A stretch of DNA of 20,280 bases from Firmicutes bacterium UBA4874 (lineage in GTDB: Bacteria > Bacillota > Clostridia > Caldicoprobacterales > DTU083). The translations under genes and the position numbers were made by a program. Within the stretch, counting starts at the first letter, position 1. Each line of letters opens with the position of its first letter. Shown in pieces: positions 1 to 7,292 of the stretch. The notes beneath the pieces are model-generated. The model saw only the letters and a program-made list of their open reading frames with translations, did no database searches and was not told the origin of the DNA. Location of the stretch: assembly GCA_002399435.1 (NCBI GenBank), contig DHDO01000055.1, forward strand, positions 11,307-31,586. The letters run 5' to 3'.

Positions 1-47
<47 letters not shown>

Positions 48-98
48 ATATTGCCTCATGCGACGGAAAGAAATCACACTCTTGCAACGACATCCCAT

Positions 99-127
99 AT
101 TTTATTATAAAGTCGCAGTAAAGTCAA
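99..127 (-). promoter_or_regulatory. Sigma-A type promoter for the initiator tRNA
   Basis: On the minus strand, TTGACT (127-122) and TAAAAT (104-99) are separated by exactly 17 bases; each differs from consensus at one position. Transcription would begin near 92, about 45 bases before the tRNA 5' end. The strong match suits a stable-RNA gene. A perfect TATAAT also occurs just upstream of the chosen -10, but only 12 bases from TTGACT. Confidence 0.6.
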
Positions 128-170
128 CCATTATTTTGATTTTGTGCCGTTTTTGAAAAAAAACAACCTC

Positions 171-587
171 TCAGCCTTTCCTGCGGGAATAGCCGCCGCC
201 GCGTTTGGATTCCCGGTTGCGCTTAATGTCCAGAAGCCGCTCCTCGCTGTCCTTCATGAACTTTGATAAAGTATCCTCAAAGGAACCTCCGGAATTAGCG
301 CCGTGCAGTTCCTTGCCCCAATCCACATCCGCGGGCCGGGCAGACTTTTTCCCTTCGTTTGCCTTACGAATGGAGAGACTGATCTTACCTTTCTCATCCA
401 CGGTCAATACCTTGACCCTTACCTTGTCATGAAGCTTCAGATATGCATGAATATCCTTCACATAAGCATCGGCAATTTCCGAAATATGAACCATCCCGGT
501 CTTGCCTCCGCCAAGCTCCACAAATGCACCAAAACTCGTAATCCCGGACACGGTCCCCTCTACGATTTGTCCAACCTCAAACGACAT
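171..587 (-). CDS. yabR: S1-domain RNA-binding protein, YabR-like
   Basis: A 138-residue protein with one S1 RNA-binding (OB-fold) domain at about residues 1-75. The pattern is typical: VGQIVEGTVSGITSFGAFVEL, then GMVHISEI, then KVLTVDEKGKISLSIR. The C-terminal half is charged and ends in a basic Arg/Gly tail (SKRGGGYSRRKG), common in this cytoplasmic family (B. subtilis YabR, general stress protein 13). The family binds RNA, probably near ribosomes, but its exact role is not settled. The ATG at 587 has a GAGGAGG SD overlapping the divIC stop, so it is likely cotranscribed with divIC. A T8 run follows the stop, but I see no good hairpin before it. Confidence 0.9.
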   Translation of the reverse strand: MSFEVGQIVEGTVSGITSFGAFVELGGGKTGMVHISEIADAYVKDIHAYLKLHDKVRVKVLTVDEKGKISLSIRKANEGKKSARPADVDWGKELHGANSGGSFEDTLSKFMKDSEERLLDIKRNRESKRGGGYSRRKG

Positions 588-605
588 AAATGTTGCGCTT
601 CCTCC

Positions 606-896
606 TCAATTCTTGTTTTTTTCTATAAATATGGTTTCGCCCTCTTTTACCCAGCCGAGCTTGTCCCGCGCCGCCTGCTCCACATACTCATCGGACCTGG
701 TATGCTTTACCCGCCGGCTCAGGGAATCGTTATCCTGCTTCACCTGGGAAATCTCCTGCCGAAGTTCGCCGATGCGCTTTTTCTGACGATGCATCTCCAG
801 CTCCTGACGAAAAAGGATGGATGAAAAATAACCAACAAACACAATCGCCACCAAAAACTTTGCTTTGAATTTCAGCCGGTATCCTTTTTTTGACAT
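606..896 (-). CDS. divIC: Septum formation initiator DivIC/FtsB family
   Basis: A 96-residue bitopic protein: short basic N-terminus (SKKGYRLKFK), one membrane segment at about residues 11-28, then a heptad-like coiled coil with many Glu, Gln, Lys and Arg residues (about 30-70). The family's C-terminal signature is present (YVEQAARDKLGWVKEGE, then IFIE). DivIC works with FtsL and DivIB in the divisome that activates septal wall synthesis. Size and architecture fit the family. The ATG at 896 is preceded by AGGGG six bases away. About 100 bases separate it from yabQ, so it may have its own promoter; I see AT-rich -10-like sequence there but no convincing -35. Confidence 0.92.
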   Translation of the reverse strand: MSKKGYRLKFKAKFLVAIVFVGYFSSILFRQELEMHRQKKRIGELRQEISQVKQDNDSLSRRVKHTRSDEYVEQAARDKLGWVKEGETIFIEKNKN

Positions 897-996
897 TCGA
901 GTCCCCTGCTTTCGTTTGAAAGTCTGTGCCGGCTGTATTTCATCTGCCCGGGTGATAAAAGAAATTCAGCCTTATTATTATAATTCGATACGTAAA

Positions 997-1494
997 CTAG
1001 AATTCCTCTTTTCTCTCCTTGCTTTTCCTTCTTTTTTTCAATGAAAATACTGCCATTCCCTTCCGAATTCCATGAAATCCCTTTGACAAAATCCGCTTTG
1101 CACCACGCAGGGGATATCCCAGAATACGGATCAGAAATCGAAAGGGCCAGAGAAGAATGGTAACCAGCCAGCGGATTGCCCTGGCTATTGCCCTAAAAAT
1201 CCAGGTCAGGGCCTTCCGGATATAGGGGCTCAGTGTCAGAACATACAGACCCCAGCCAACCACAAAGCCAACGATGGTATAAATGCGGACTTCTCCATCG
1301 TTCACACGGAAGATCACAAGAAAGGACAGGACGCCGATCAGAATCCAGAACAGCAAATCCATTATTCCTGTCAGCCATACACCAGGCTTTGCAATGCTCC
1401 GGATAATCCGGCATAAATCATAAATCAAGCCAATCAAAAAGCCCGCATAGACCGTGCACAGGAAAACATAAGCCTGGTTGGAAGTCGAAAACAT
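997..1494 (-). CDS. yabQ: Spore cortex biosynthesis protein YabQ
   Basis: A 165-residue membrane protein. Three hydrophobic segments are visible at about residues 8-30, 39-62 and 71-91, followed by an amphipathic Trp/Arg-rich stretch (about 95-130) and a very basic tail (KKRRKSKERK). The N-terminal pattern (GFLIGLIYDLCRIIR) is typical of YabQ. In B. subtilis YabQ is made in the mother cell, localises to the forespore membrane and is needed for cortex formation. The ATG at 1494 has an AAGGGGG SD that overlaps the yabP stop codon, so yabP and yabQ are translationally close and surely one operon. Confidence 0.9.
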   Translation of the reverse strand: MFSTSNQAYVFLCTVYAGFLIGLIYDLCRIIRSIAKPGVWLTGIMDLLFWILIGVLSFLVIFRVNDGEVRIYTIVGFVVGWGLYVLTLSPYIRKALTWIFRAIARAIRWLVTILLWPFRFLIRILGYPLRGAKRILSKGFHGIRKGMAVFSLKKRRKSKERKEEF

Positions 1495-1508
1495 TTCAGA
1501 GATCCCCC

Positions 1509-1811
1509 TTACCGGAACAACTTTTTGAAGAAGCCGCCATCACCGCTGCCCATTCCTTCGTGATCGCTGTACTCCACGCTGTTGATCTCTCCTTCCACAA
1601 TCAATTGTCCTTCTTCCAGATTCAGCTTACTGATGTGCAGGTCCACGCCTTCCAGCGTAATATATCCCAGCTCCGTTACCAACAGGACTGCTTCCTCATC
1701 AAAACTGTCCACATCCTCCACACCGGTGATGGTGACCTTTTCCCGGTTCTCCATCAGTATGCTGTGGTTGCGGCCCCGTACCAGCTTATTGTCATCCAGT
1801 TCCCGTACCAT
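1509..1811 (-). CDS. yabP: Sporulation protein YabP
   Basis: A 100-residue soluble protein of the YabP/YqfC family. Typical features are the N-terminal NHSILMENREKVTITGVEDVDSFDE-like region (about residues 15-39) and the later block with LDLHISKLNLEEG-like spacing (here VDLHISKLNLEEGQL, about 56-70). Family members are mother-cell sporulation proteins; YabP is needed for a normal cortex in some species. The ATG at 1811 has a purine-rich SD (GGGGGAAAGGGAG). A strong sigma-E promoter candidate lies 40-68 bases upstream, and yabQ follows after 14 bases. Confidence 0.92.
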   Translation of the reverse strand: MVRELDDNKLVRGRNHSILMENREKVTITGVEDVDSFDEEAVLLVTELGYITLEGVDLHISKLNLEEGQLIVEGEINSVEYSDHEGMGSGDGGFFKKLFR

Positions 1812-1850
1812 CTCCCTTTCCCCCTTTCAAATGATACCGATCCATACTTG

Positions 1851-1879
1851 ATAATATGCCTGCCGCGCCGCCAATATGC
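1851..1879 (-). promoter_or_regulatory. Sigma-E promoter candidate for yabPQ
   Basis: Minus strand: GCATATT (1879-1873) fits the sigma-E -35 KMATATT at all seven positions. A 14-base, GC-rich spacer follows, then CATATTAT (1858-1851), which keeps CATA and the final T of the -10 CATACANT. Spacing is ideal and the yabP ATG begins about 33 bases downstream of the predicted start. Known biology agrees: B. subtilis yabP and yabQ are transcribed by sigma-E. Confidence 0.65.
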
Positions 1880-1907
1880 GTACCCACCCAATCCGGACCG
1901 CTGACGA

Positions 1908-1950
1908 AGAAAAAAGGGACCGTTGGTTTCCCCCGCGATCCCTTGTTTTT
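1908..1950 (-). terminator. Intrinsic terminator after the spoIID-type gene
   Basis: On the minus strand AAGGGATC (1944-1937) can pair with GGTCCCTT (1921-1914) around a 15-base loop, followed by a T run. The plus strand also ends in GTTTTTT after the hairpin, so it could work in both directions. It separates the spoIID-type gene from the yabP promoter. Confidence 0.6.
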
Positions 1951-1992
1951 TATGTCAATCCTCTTTTATGTCATTCGTTCGTTTTCCCTGCT

Positions 1993-3015
1993 TTACTTCC
2001 ACATCTTTACCACATCGACGTCCCTGAAATAGTGATTGATGATATCCTGCGCCGACTTGCCCTGCTCCGCCATGGTGCGGGCACCCCACTGGGACATTCC
2101 AACCCCATGCCCGAAGCCTTTCCCGGACATGACGACCTGATCCCCCTCCAGAGCGACCCGGTCCAACAGATTGGAACGCATTTTGGTCGGGTCCAGTGCC
2201 CGGCGAAGCTCCGGAGCAGATATCCCGGTATCATCCAGTTTGATGGTCACCGCTCTTCCGGAAGGCCCCTTTTTCCCGATGGAAATGCTGCTGAAATCCC
2301 GGACGGGCTTTCCGGCTGCCTTCGCTGCAGCGACAACCTCCGCCTTTGAAAACTTTGCAGACCAGCTCTTCGCGTCGGCTTCAACCTTGTCTCCCATATC
2401 GGGGGAATCGACGACCCGGATATAGGGCGGCTCCTTCCCCTTATAGTTCAATCCTTCCAGGGGAGTGGCCGTCTTGCCGCCGGCATTGGAATGAAACCAG
2501 GTACGGGCAAATTTCCCGTCATATAGGATCACCTGTCCCCGGGTATCCCGGACGGCCTTGCGGACCCGGTCGTTCACCTCTTTGGCATTCCACGCCTGGG
2601 CTTCTTCCACATCCGTTGATATGTGGGCATTCCCATATTTGGACTTGCCCTTTTCATTGATGAATTGAAGCACAAAAGTTCTGGCAATAATGGCCTGGGC
2701 CTTGATGCTTTCCTCCGGCCAGTCATTTTTCATTTCTCCGGCCACCACACCGGCCACATACTCCTCAAACGGCATTTCCTGAACCTTTTTATCCTGCACG
2801 ATATAGACCTTCAGGCGGGGTTCCCTGCCTGCCGCTGTGCGGATTGCCCTGGGAAGCCGGGGCTTTTTCACCTGCTTCTCCGTCTGTTTGGGCACCTGTT
2901 TTTTGGGATTCGCCGGATTTTTCGGCCTTCTTTTCGCCGTACAGGAAACCATCAGGAGAGACACCGCCAAAACCAGAAGGAGAAAGCGGATTCTCCGATT
3001 CCTTTTTCTTACCAT
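1993..3015 (-). CDS. spoIID: SpoIID/LytB-domain protein (lytic transglycosylase)
   Basis: A 340-residue exported protein. The basic N-terminus and hydrophobic segment (residues 9-24) end in MVSC (Cys25), a possible weak lipobox. A Lys/Pro-rich linker follows (about 28-65). The catalytic signature FEEYVAGVVAGEM lies at 83-95; Glu94 corresponds to the catalytic Glu88 of B. subtilis SpoIID. The C-terminal block GKGFGHGVGMSQWGA is also present. SpoIID cleaves denuded glycan strands during engulfment. I chose the ATG at 3015 because GGAGGAG stands nine bases before it; an upstream in-frame ATG at 3033 overlaps that SD. The location, between rqcP and yabP rather than beside spoIIQ, leaves open that this is a paralogue. 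Confidence 0.88.
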   Translation of the reverse strand: MVRKRNRRIRFLLLVLAVSLLMVSCTAKRRPKNPANPKKQVPKQTEKQVKKPRLPRAIRTAAGREPRLKVYIVQDKKVQEMPFEEYVAGVVAGEMKNDWPEESIKAQAIIARTFVLQFINEKGKSKYGNAHISTDVEEAQAWNAKEVNDRVRKAVRDTRGQVILYDGKFARTWFHSNAGGKTATPLEGLNYKGKEPPYIRVVDSPDMGDKVEADAKSWSAKFSKAEVVAAAKAAGKPVRDFSSISIGKKGPSGRAVTIKLDDTGISAPELRRALDPTKMRSNLLDRVALEGDQVVMSGKGFGHGVGMSQWGARTMAEQGKSAQDIINHYFRDVDVVKMWK

Positions 3016-3139
3016 ATGATATGACTCCTCCATTCTATCCATTCCAGGAAAGCCGTTTCCGGAGAAACAGCCTCCAAAGGACAACTTCATGATCCGTGAA
3101 TAGTATTACCGGATGGAGGAAGACAATACCATGGATATT

Positions 3140-3379
3140 TCAGATTTCCCGGAACATCCGGGTCACATCTCCCCTGGGAACGGAATTGGCGACCAGCAGA
3201 ACCTCATATTGATGAACCTGTTCCCCGAACTGAATCCGGATCACATCCCCGACCCGCACTTCACTGGCGGGTTTTGCCACCTTGCCGTTCACCTGCACCC
3301 TCCCCCGGCTGCAGGCTTCATTGGCCAGAGTCCTGCGCTTTATAATCCGGGATACTTTAAGATATTTGTCCAAACGCAA
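3140..3379 (-). CDS. rqcP: S4-domain RNA-binding protein RqcP (YabO)
   Basis: A 79-residue protein that is almost entirely an S4 RNA-binding domain: MRLDKYLKVSRIIKRR at the start, then ANEACSRGRVQVNGK and VGDVIRIQFGEQ. Length and pattern match B. subtilis RqcP/YabO, which binds the 50S subunit with RqcH and drives alanine tailing of stalled nascent chains in ribosome quality control. The start is TTG at 3379, preceded by a run of seven G as SD. It sits 51 bases after hup, beyond a terminator hairpin, so expression may depend on read-through. The spoIID-type gene follows after 124 bases. Confidence 0.93.
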   Translation of the reverse strand: MRLDKYLKVSRIIKRRTLANEACSRGRVQVNGKVAKPASEVRVGDVIRIQFGEQVHQYEVLLVANSVPRGDVTRMFREI

Positions 3380-3399
3380 AGGAATCCCCCCCTTATAAT

Positions 3400-3423
3400 A
3401 AAAAAAACCGGGAATTTCCCGGT
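3400..3423 (-). terminator. Intrinsic terminator after hup, before rqcP
   Basis: Minus strand: ACCGGG (3423-3418) and CCCGGT (3412-3407) form a six-base-pair GC-rich stem with a five-base loop AAATT, directly followed by eight T. It sits between the hup stop and the rqcP SD and could act as a partial terminator that lowers rqcP relative to hup. Confidence 0.8.
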
Positions 3424-3430
3424 CTTGACT

Positions 3431-3703
3431 TTATTGTACGGAATCCTTCAAGGCTTTTCCGGCCTTAAAGACAGGAGCCTTGGAAGCGGGAATGGTAATT
3501 TCCTCTTTGGTCTGAGGATTTCTGCCTTTCCTTTCTGCCCTTTCACGTACTTCAAAAGTACCGAACCCAACCATCTGTACTCTTTCATTGTTTGCCAAAG
3601 CATCAGAAACAACCGTTACAAAAGCATTGACAGCCTTCTCAGCATCCTTTTTTGTTAATTCGCCCTTTTCGGCAACAGCAGAGATCAATTCAGCTTTATT
3701 CAC
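3431..3703 (-). CDS. hup: DNA-binding protein HU
   Basis: A 90-residue histone-like protein of the HU/IHF family. It begins [20 protein letters not shown], contains the [24 protein letters not shown] arm region (beta-arm with the Arg-Asn-Pro tip at about residues 60-63) and ends [14 protein letters not shown] bends and compacts DNA as a dimer and is the main nucleoid protein in Firmicutes. The start is GTG at 3703 with a near-perfect SD, AAGGAGGT, seven bases upstream, which fits high expression. It probably has its own promoter and terminator, with rqcP as occasional read-through partner. Confidence 0.97.
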   Translation of the reverse strand: MNKAELISAVAEKGELTKKDAEKAVNAFVTVVSDALANNERVQMVGFGTFEVRERAERKGRNPQTKEEITIPASKAPVFKAGKALKDSVQ

Positions 3704-3736
3704 TCTACTAACCTCCTTAATGTTTATGTAGGAATT

Positions 3737-3765
3737 CTTATAGCATATTCGCTATTATTCCTGAA
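3737..3765 (-). promoter_or_regulatory. Candidate sigma-A promoter for hup (extended -10)
   Basis: Minus strand: TATAAG (3742-3737) is preceded by TGC, an extended -10, with TTCAGG (3765-3760) 17 bases upstream as a weak -35. The GTG start lies about 34 bases downstream of the -10. The extended -10 could compensate for the poor -35. Confidence 0.4.
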
Positions 3766-3858
3766 ATTCCTTCTTATCCCCAAAGAATTTCGGGGCTTTT
3801 TACCCATTCCATGGGAAAAGAGGATTTCCATCTATATACTTACCAGTTTCTGCATTGG

Positions 3859-4656
3859 TTATACACGTATTTCGCCTTGTCCTGCGCTTTTTGCCTGATT
3901 CCACAGGGAGTCCATTTCTTCCGGAGTCATATCCTTCAGTGGACGGTCTGCATTCTTTTCCATATACTCAAAGCGGCGGATAAATTTCTCCGTCGCCGCC
4001 GTCAGTGTCATCTCCGGCTCCTGTTTCAAAAAGCGACACAAATTCACAATGGCAAACAGCAGATCCCCAAGCTCTTCCCGAATCCGGTCCTCCGGTCCGT
4101 CCTGATACACTTCCTCCACTTCACGGAGCTCCTCCTCCACTTTGGCAAGCGCATCCTCCGTCCGGTCCCAGTCAAATCCAACCAGCGCGGCCTTTTTCTG
4201 AACCTTGCAGCTCCGCATCAGGGCCGGAAGATTGGAAGGCACATGCCGAAGCACCTGGGTCTGGCTTTGATAGCCGTTTTCCCGCTTTTTGATCGCCTCC
4301 CAGTTGCTCACGACCTCTTCGGAAGTATCCGCCTTTCCATTGCCGAATACGTGGGGATGGCGATCGATCATTTTCCTGCAGATGTGATCTGTCACATCCT
4401 CCAGATCAAACTCTCCCTGCTCCTCCGCGATCTGCGCGTGGAAAACCACCTGCAGCAGGACATCCCCAAGCTCCTCCGCCAGCTTGTCCCTGTCCTTCAG
4501 GTCAATGGCTTCCAATACTTCATAGGTCTCCTCAATCAGATATTGCTTCAGGGATGTATGATCCTGCTCCCGGTCCCAGGGACAGCCATCCGGACTCCGC
4601 AGCTTTTTCATGATCTCAAGCAGATCCGAAAACCCATATTTCGCTTTTTCCTTCAT
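3859..4656 (-). CDS. mazG: Nucleoside triphosphate pyrophosphohydrolase MazG
   Basis: A 265-residue protein with two MazG repeats. The first has RSPDGCPWDREQDH (about residues 20-33), the metal-binding EETYE (42-46) and EELGD (61-65). The second repeats the pattern near the C-terminus (EELREVEEVY, then EELGDLLFAIVNL). MazG hydrolyses NTPs and dNTPs to monophosphates and pyrophosphate, cleaning the nucleotide pool. In B. subtilis the neighbour YabN fuses MazG to a methylase domain; here MazG stands alone. I chose the ATG at 4656 because AGGAGGGG precedes it; an in-frame start 54 bases upstream has no SD. The flippase gene ends 99 bases upstream. Confidence 0.94.
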   Translation of the reverse strand: MKEKAKYGFSDLLEIMKKLRSPDGCPWDREQDHTSLKQYLIEETYEVLEAIDLKDRDKLAEELGDVLLQVVFHAQIAEEQGEFDLEDVTDHICRKMIDRHPHVFGNGKADTSEEVVSNWEAIKKRENGYQSQTQVLRHVPSNLPALMRSCKVQKKAALVGFDWDRTEDALAKVEEELREVEEVYQDGPEDRIREELGDLLFAIVNLCRFLKQEPEMTLTAATEKFIRRFEYMEKNADRPLKDMTPEEMDSLWNQAKSAGQGEIRV

Positions 4657-4755
4657 TCCTTCCCCTCCTGTATTTTGCACTGCTCTTCTGTTCCCGCCCC
4701 GGTAAAGCATACCACAAAACGACTGTTACGTCCAAAAAACGGCTTTTATTTTATG

Positions 4756-6366
4756 TCAGCGGATCAGCTTCAGCCGGGTCAGTATCCTTCCTATTTTCTT
4801 TCCTCCCGGCAGCATTTCAAAGTCCTGCCTGGTCAGGCCCCCAGTGGCCAGCAAAACAGCGGCATAGACCACTACCCCCACCAAAACAGCCAGCAGCGTC
4901 GCCTTATTGCCGCCCAAAGCCGATGCCAGGCCGTGATAGACACCGTATACCGCCAGGGACATGGCAGCAACCGCCACAAGCGGCTTCCCGAAAAATCTGC
5001 CCAGGGGCATGGATACCCCGGAATAACGGACGACAGCAGTAAAATCCAATATGGCGGCCGCCCCATAGCATGCCACGGTTCCAACGGCGGCACCCTTCAC
5101 ATGGATGGACGGAATTCCCACAAGAAAATAAGTAATGACGATTTTGAACAGCGCTCCGATGGCAAGATTGCGGACCGGCGTTGTGATCCGGTTGAGCCCC
5201 TGCAAAACAGCGGTAAGGGTCTGCACCAGAGTGAGAAAAATCACGCCGATGGAAAGAATCGACAGGATCTCGCCGGTCATGGTAATTTCCTTCTGCGGAA
5301 GGCTGCCATACAGCAAAGCACTGATAGGCCGGGCCAACACAGCCATGCCGGCTGCGGCGGGTATCCCCGCCAGCAGTGTCAGCCGGGTGCCGGTGTAGAT
5401 CTTTTGAGCGACGCCCCGGGCATCCCTTCCCGCATAGGACTCAGAAATCGCCGGCACCAGACTCATCGCCAGGGAAACCGTCAGCACGGCCGGAAAATTA
5501 ATCAGAGGGTTGGCACAGCCCGTAAGCAGGCCATACAGGGATTGTGCCTTCTCTACCTGAAACCCGACCTGCTTCAGACGGTTCACCACAATCATGGCAT
5601 CCGCCATATTCATCAGCGGCATAATGGAAGCACCGATGGTAATGGGAAACGCAATGCGGATCAGACGCGTCAGAAGGGACTGGTAGGACTCCGAATGCCG
5701 CACTTTTGGAGTCTGCCGGATGCTCTCCAGGATCTTTTTGCGCTTTCCCTGATACATGCCCATTAACAGAACCAGGGCGGCCCCTTCGCTCAGGGTCACA
5801 CCTACCACGGCTGCTGCCGCGCCGTATTCCGGTCCCCGGGGAATATATCTGGATGCCAGCCAGAGACCCAGAACCAGCTTCCCCGCCTGCTCCACAATCT
5901 GGGAGGCTGCCGTGGGCGTCATATCCTGCATTCCCTGAAAATAACCACGGAAGGCGGAAATCAAGGTTACAAACACCAGGGAGGGAGCAATGGCGAGAAT
6001 GGAATAATATGCTTTTACGTTTCCCATCATCCGGGCGATCAGCTTGCTTCCGGCCGAAAATATAAGTAAAGTGGTGAGCCCGATGACCAGCATCAATCGG
6101 ATCGACAGCCGGAATACCTTGTGGGCGGTGCTGTAATTGCGAAGTGCAATGTTTTCCGCAACCAGCTTGGAAATCGCCGTGGGAACGCCGGCAGTGGATA
6201 TAATCAACAGAAAGGAATAAATGGGATAGGCCATTTGATAATAACTCATGCCAACGGATCCGATGAGATTCGTCATCGGGATCCGGAACATGGCTCCGAT
6301 GAATTTGGCGGCCAGCCCTGCCACTGCCAGTATGGTTGCACCCTTTATAAAAGATTTTTTGCTCAT
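4756..6366 (-). CDS. spoVB: SpoVB-like polysaccharide flippase (MOP superfamily)
   Basis: A 536-residue polytopic membrane protein with about 14 hydrophobic segments across its length. The start SFIKGATILAVAGLAAKFIGA is typical of the SpoVB/YabM/MurJ branch of the MOP (MATE-like) superfamily. SpoVB proteins are thought to move lipid-linked wall precursors during cortex synthesis; YabM, in the equivalent B. subtilis position between spoVT and yabN, is a relative. I cannot tell SpoVB from YabM by eye. The ATG at 6366 has GGAGGT about 11 bases upstream. It lies between spoVT and mazG, as in other spore formers. Confidence 0.88.
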   Translation of the reverse strand: MSKKSFIKGATILAVAGLAAKFIGAMFRIPMTNLIGSVGMSYYQMAYPIYSFLLIISTAGVPTAISKLVAENIALRNYSTAHKVFRLSIRLMLVIGLTTLLIFSAGSKLIARMMGNVKAYYSILAIAPSLVFVTLISAFRGYFQGMQDMTPTAASQIVEQAGKLVLGLWLASRYIPRGPEYGAAAAVVGVTLSEGAALVLLMGMYQGKRKKILESIRQTPKVRHSESYQSLLTRLIRIAFPITIGASIMPLMNMADAMIVVNRLKQVGFQVEKAQSLYGLLTGCANPLINFPAVLTVSLAMSLVPAISESYAGRDARGVAQKIYTGTRLTLLAGIPAAAGMAVLARPISALLYGSLPQKEITMTGEILSILSIGVIFLTLVQTLTAVLQGLNRITTPVRNLAIGALFKIVITYFLVGIPSIHVKGAAVGTVACYGAAAILDFTAVVRYSGVSMPLGRFFGKPLVAVAAMSLAVYGVYHGLASALGGNKATLLAVLVGVVVYAAVLLATGGLTRQDFEMLPGGKKIGRILTRLKLIR

Positions 6367-6524
6367 ATGCTCTACCTACCTCCTGCGCCGTATGTAAGTT
6401 GAGGAAATCTTCCTCCCACCCAACCCATAAAAAGCGTTTCCTCCATTGTACATGGCCTTATCTGCAAGTCGATCCCCTGCAGGGAGATCCATACTGCATA
6501 GTATATCATCTGTCCGCCGGGAAC

Positions 6525-6553
6525 AACATAGCAAAATGCAAAAAACAGTTCAA
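6525..6553 (-). promoter_or_regulatory. Weak sigma-A promoter candidate upstream of spoVB
   Basis: Minus strand: TTGAAC (6553-6548), 17 bases, then TATGTT (6530-6525) with TGC just before it (extended -10). Both hexamers match four of six. It lies right after the spoVT terminator. The leader to spoVB would be about 150 bases, in which I see nothing else convincing; no sigma-E match was found by eye. Confidence 0.3.
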
Positions 6554-6570
6554 TAAAAAAGCCAAAAAGC

Positions 6571-6608
6571 CAAAAAAATAAAAGGCATTGAATGCGTTCA
6601 ATGCCTTT
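6571..6608 (-). terminator. Strong intrinsic terminator after spoVT
   Basis: Minus strand: AAAGGCATTGAA (6608-6597) and TTCAATGCCTTT (6592-6581) form a perfect 12-base-pair stem with a four-base loop CGCA, followed by TATTTTTTT. It ends spoVT transcription 16 bases after the stop codon and insulates spoVB. Confidence 0.9.
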
Positions 6609-6624
6609 GGAAAACCGGGAACGG

Positions 6625-7182
6625 TTATTGATCCATTTGTTTGCCAAGAAATACCGCAGCTGTTTCCGCTACCTTGATCTCTACTTCTCCCATGTTGGAA
6701 TCCGGTTCCCTGGACAGCAGAATCACTGCGCCGATCGGGTCTCCATCCGAAACAACAGTGGCGATGACCTGTGAGGAATATTTGGGGTTCTCCTCCTCAT
6801 TGGCCGTAATGCTCAGAATCTTACCTTCTTCGCCGCGGTTTGCAACGATGGTTTTTTTCATCTCCATCGCACGTTCCAGATCATGGCTGATGGACTTGTC
6901 CAGAAACTCTTTTTTGGTCCCTCCCGCGACAGCCACAATGGAATCCTTGTCCGCCACACAGGCAATATGTCCGAGGTTTTGATGCAGAGACTCCACATAT
7001 TCCCTGGCAAAATCGCCAAGTTCACCTATGGGGGAATATTTCTTCAGTATGACTTCCCCCTCACGGTCTGTAAAGATTTCCAGAGGGTCACCTTCGCGGA
7101 TCCGCATGGTCCGGCGAATTTCCTTCGGGATGACGACCCGGCCCAAATCATCAATACGTCTGACAATTCCAGTTGCTTTCAC
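6625..7182 (-). CDS. spoVT: Stage V sporulation regulator SpoVT
   Basis: A 185-residue transcription factor. Residues 1-52 are an AbrB-type swapped-hairpin DNA-binding domain (MKATGIVRRIDDLGRVVIPKEIRRTMRI, then GDPLEIFTDREGEVILKKY). The rest is a GAF-like domain joined by a short helix. Length and sequence match SpoVT, which acts late in the forespore, adjusting sigma-G-dependent genes and spore coat and germination properties. The start is GTG at 7182 with AAGGAGGG six bases upstream. A sigma-G promoter candidate lies upstream and a strong terminator downstream, so it is likely monocistronic. Confidence 0.96.
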   Translation of the reverse strand: MKATGIVRRIDDLGRVVIPKEIRRTMRIREGDPLEIFTDREGEVILKKYSPIGELGDFAREYVESLHQNLGHIACVADKDSIVAVAGGTKKEFLDKSISHDLERAMEMKKTIVANRGEEGKILSITANEEENPKYSSQVIATVVSDGDPIGAVILLSREPDSNMGEVEIKVAETAAVFLGKQMDQ

Positions 7183-7231
7183 ATATATCCCTCCTTAAAC
7201 TGCATGACTTACATAACCATACTTGCATAGC

Positions 7232-7261
7232 TATTATTTTACTGTGCCCTTATTTTTATGC
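7232..7261 (-). promoter_or_regulatory. Sigma-G promoter candidate for spoVT
   Basis: Minus strand: GCATA (7261-7257), an 18-base spacer, then AATAATA (7238-7232). The -35 is a perfect match to the sigma-G GHATR and the -10 differs from CATNHTA only at the first base. The start would be near 7225, about 43 bases before the GTG. B. subtilis spoVT is also under sigma-G control. Confidence 0.6.
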
Positions 7262-7292
7262 ATTTGCCCGGCAGGGAATATGGCAGCGTTCC

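Noticed and set aside
3776..3806. A plus-strand hairpin CCCC...GGGG followed by CTTTTT upstream of hup.
   Set aside because: No plus-strand gene precedes it, the stem has a mismatch after four pairs, and the minus strand lacks a T tract, so I do not call a terminator.
6372..6647. A minus-strand open frame of 91 codons between spoVT and spoVB.
   Set aside because: It starts within the spoVT 3' end, runs through the spoVT terminator hairpin and T tract, and has no recognisable protein features.
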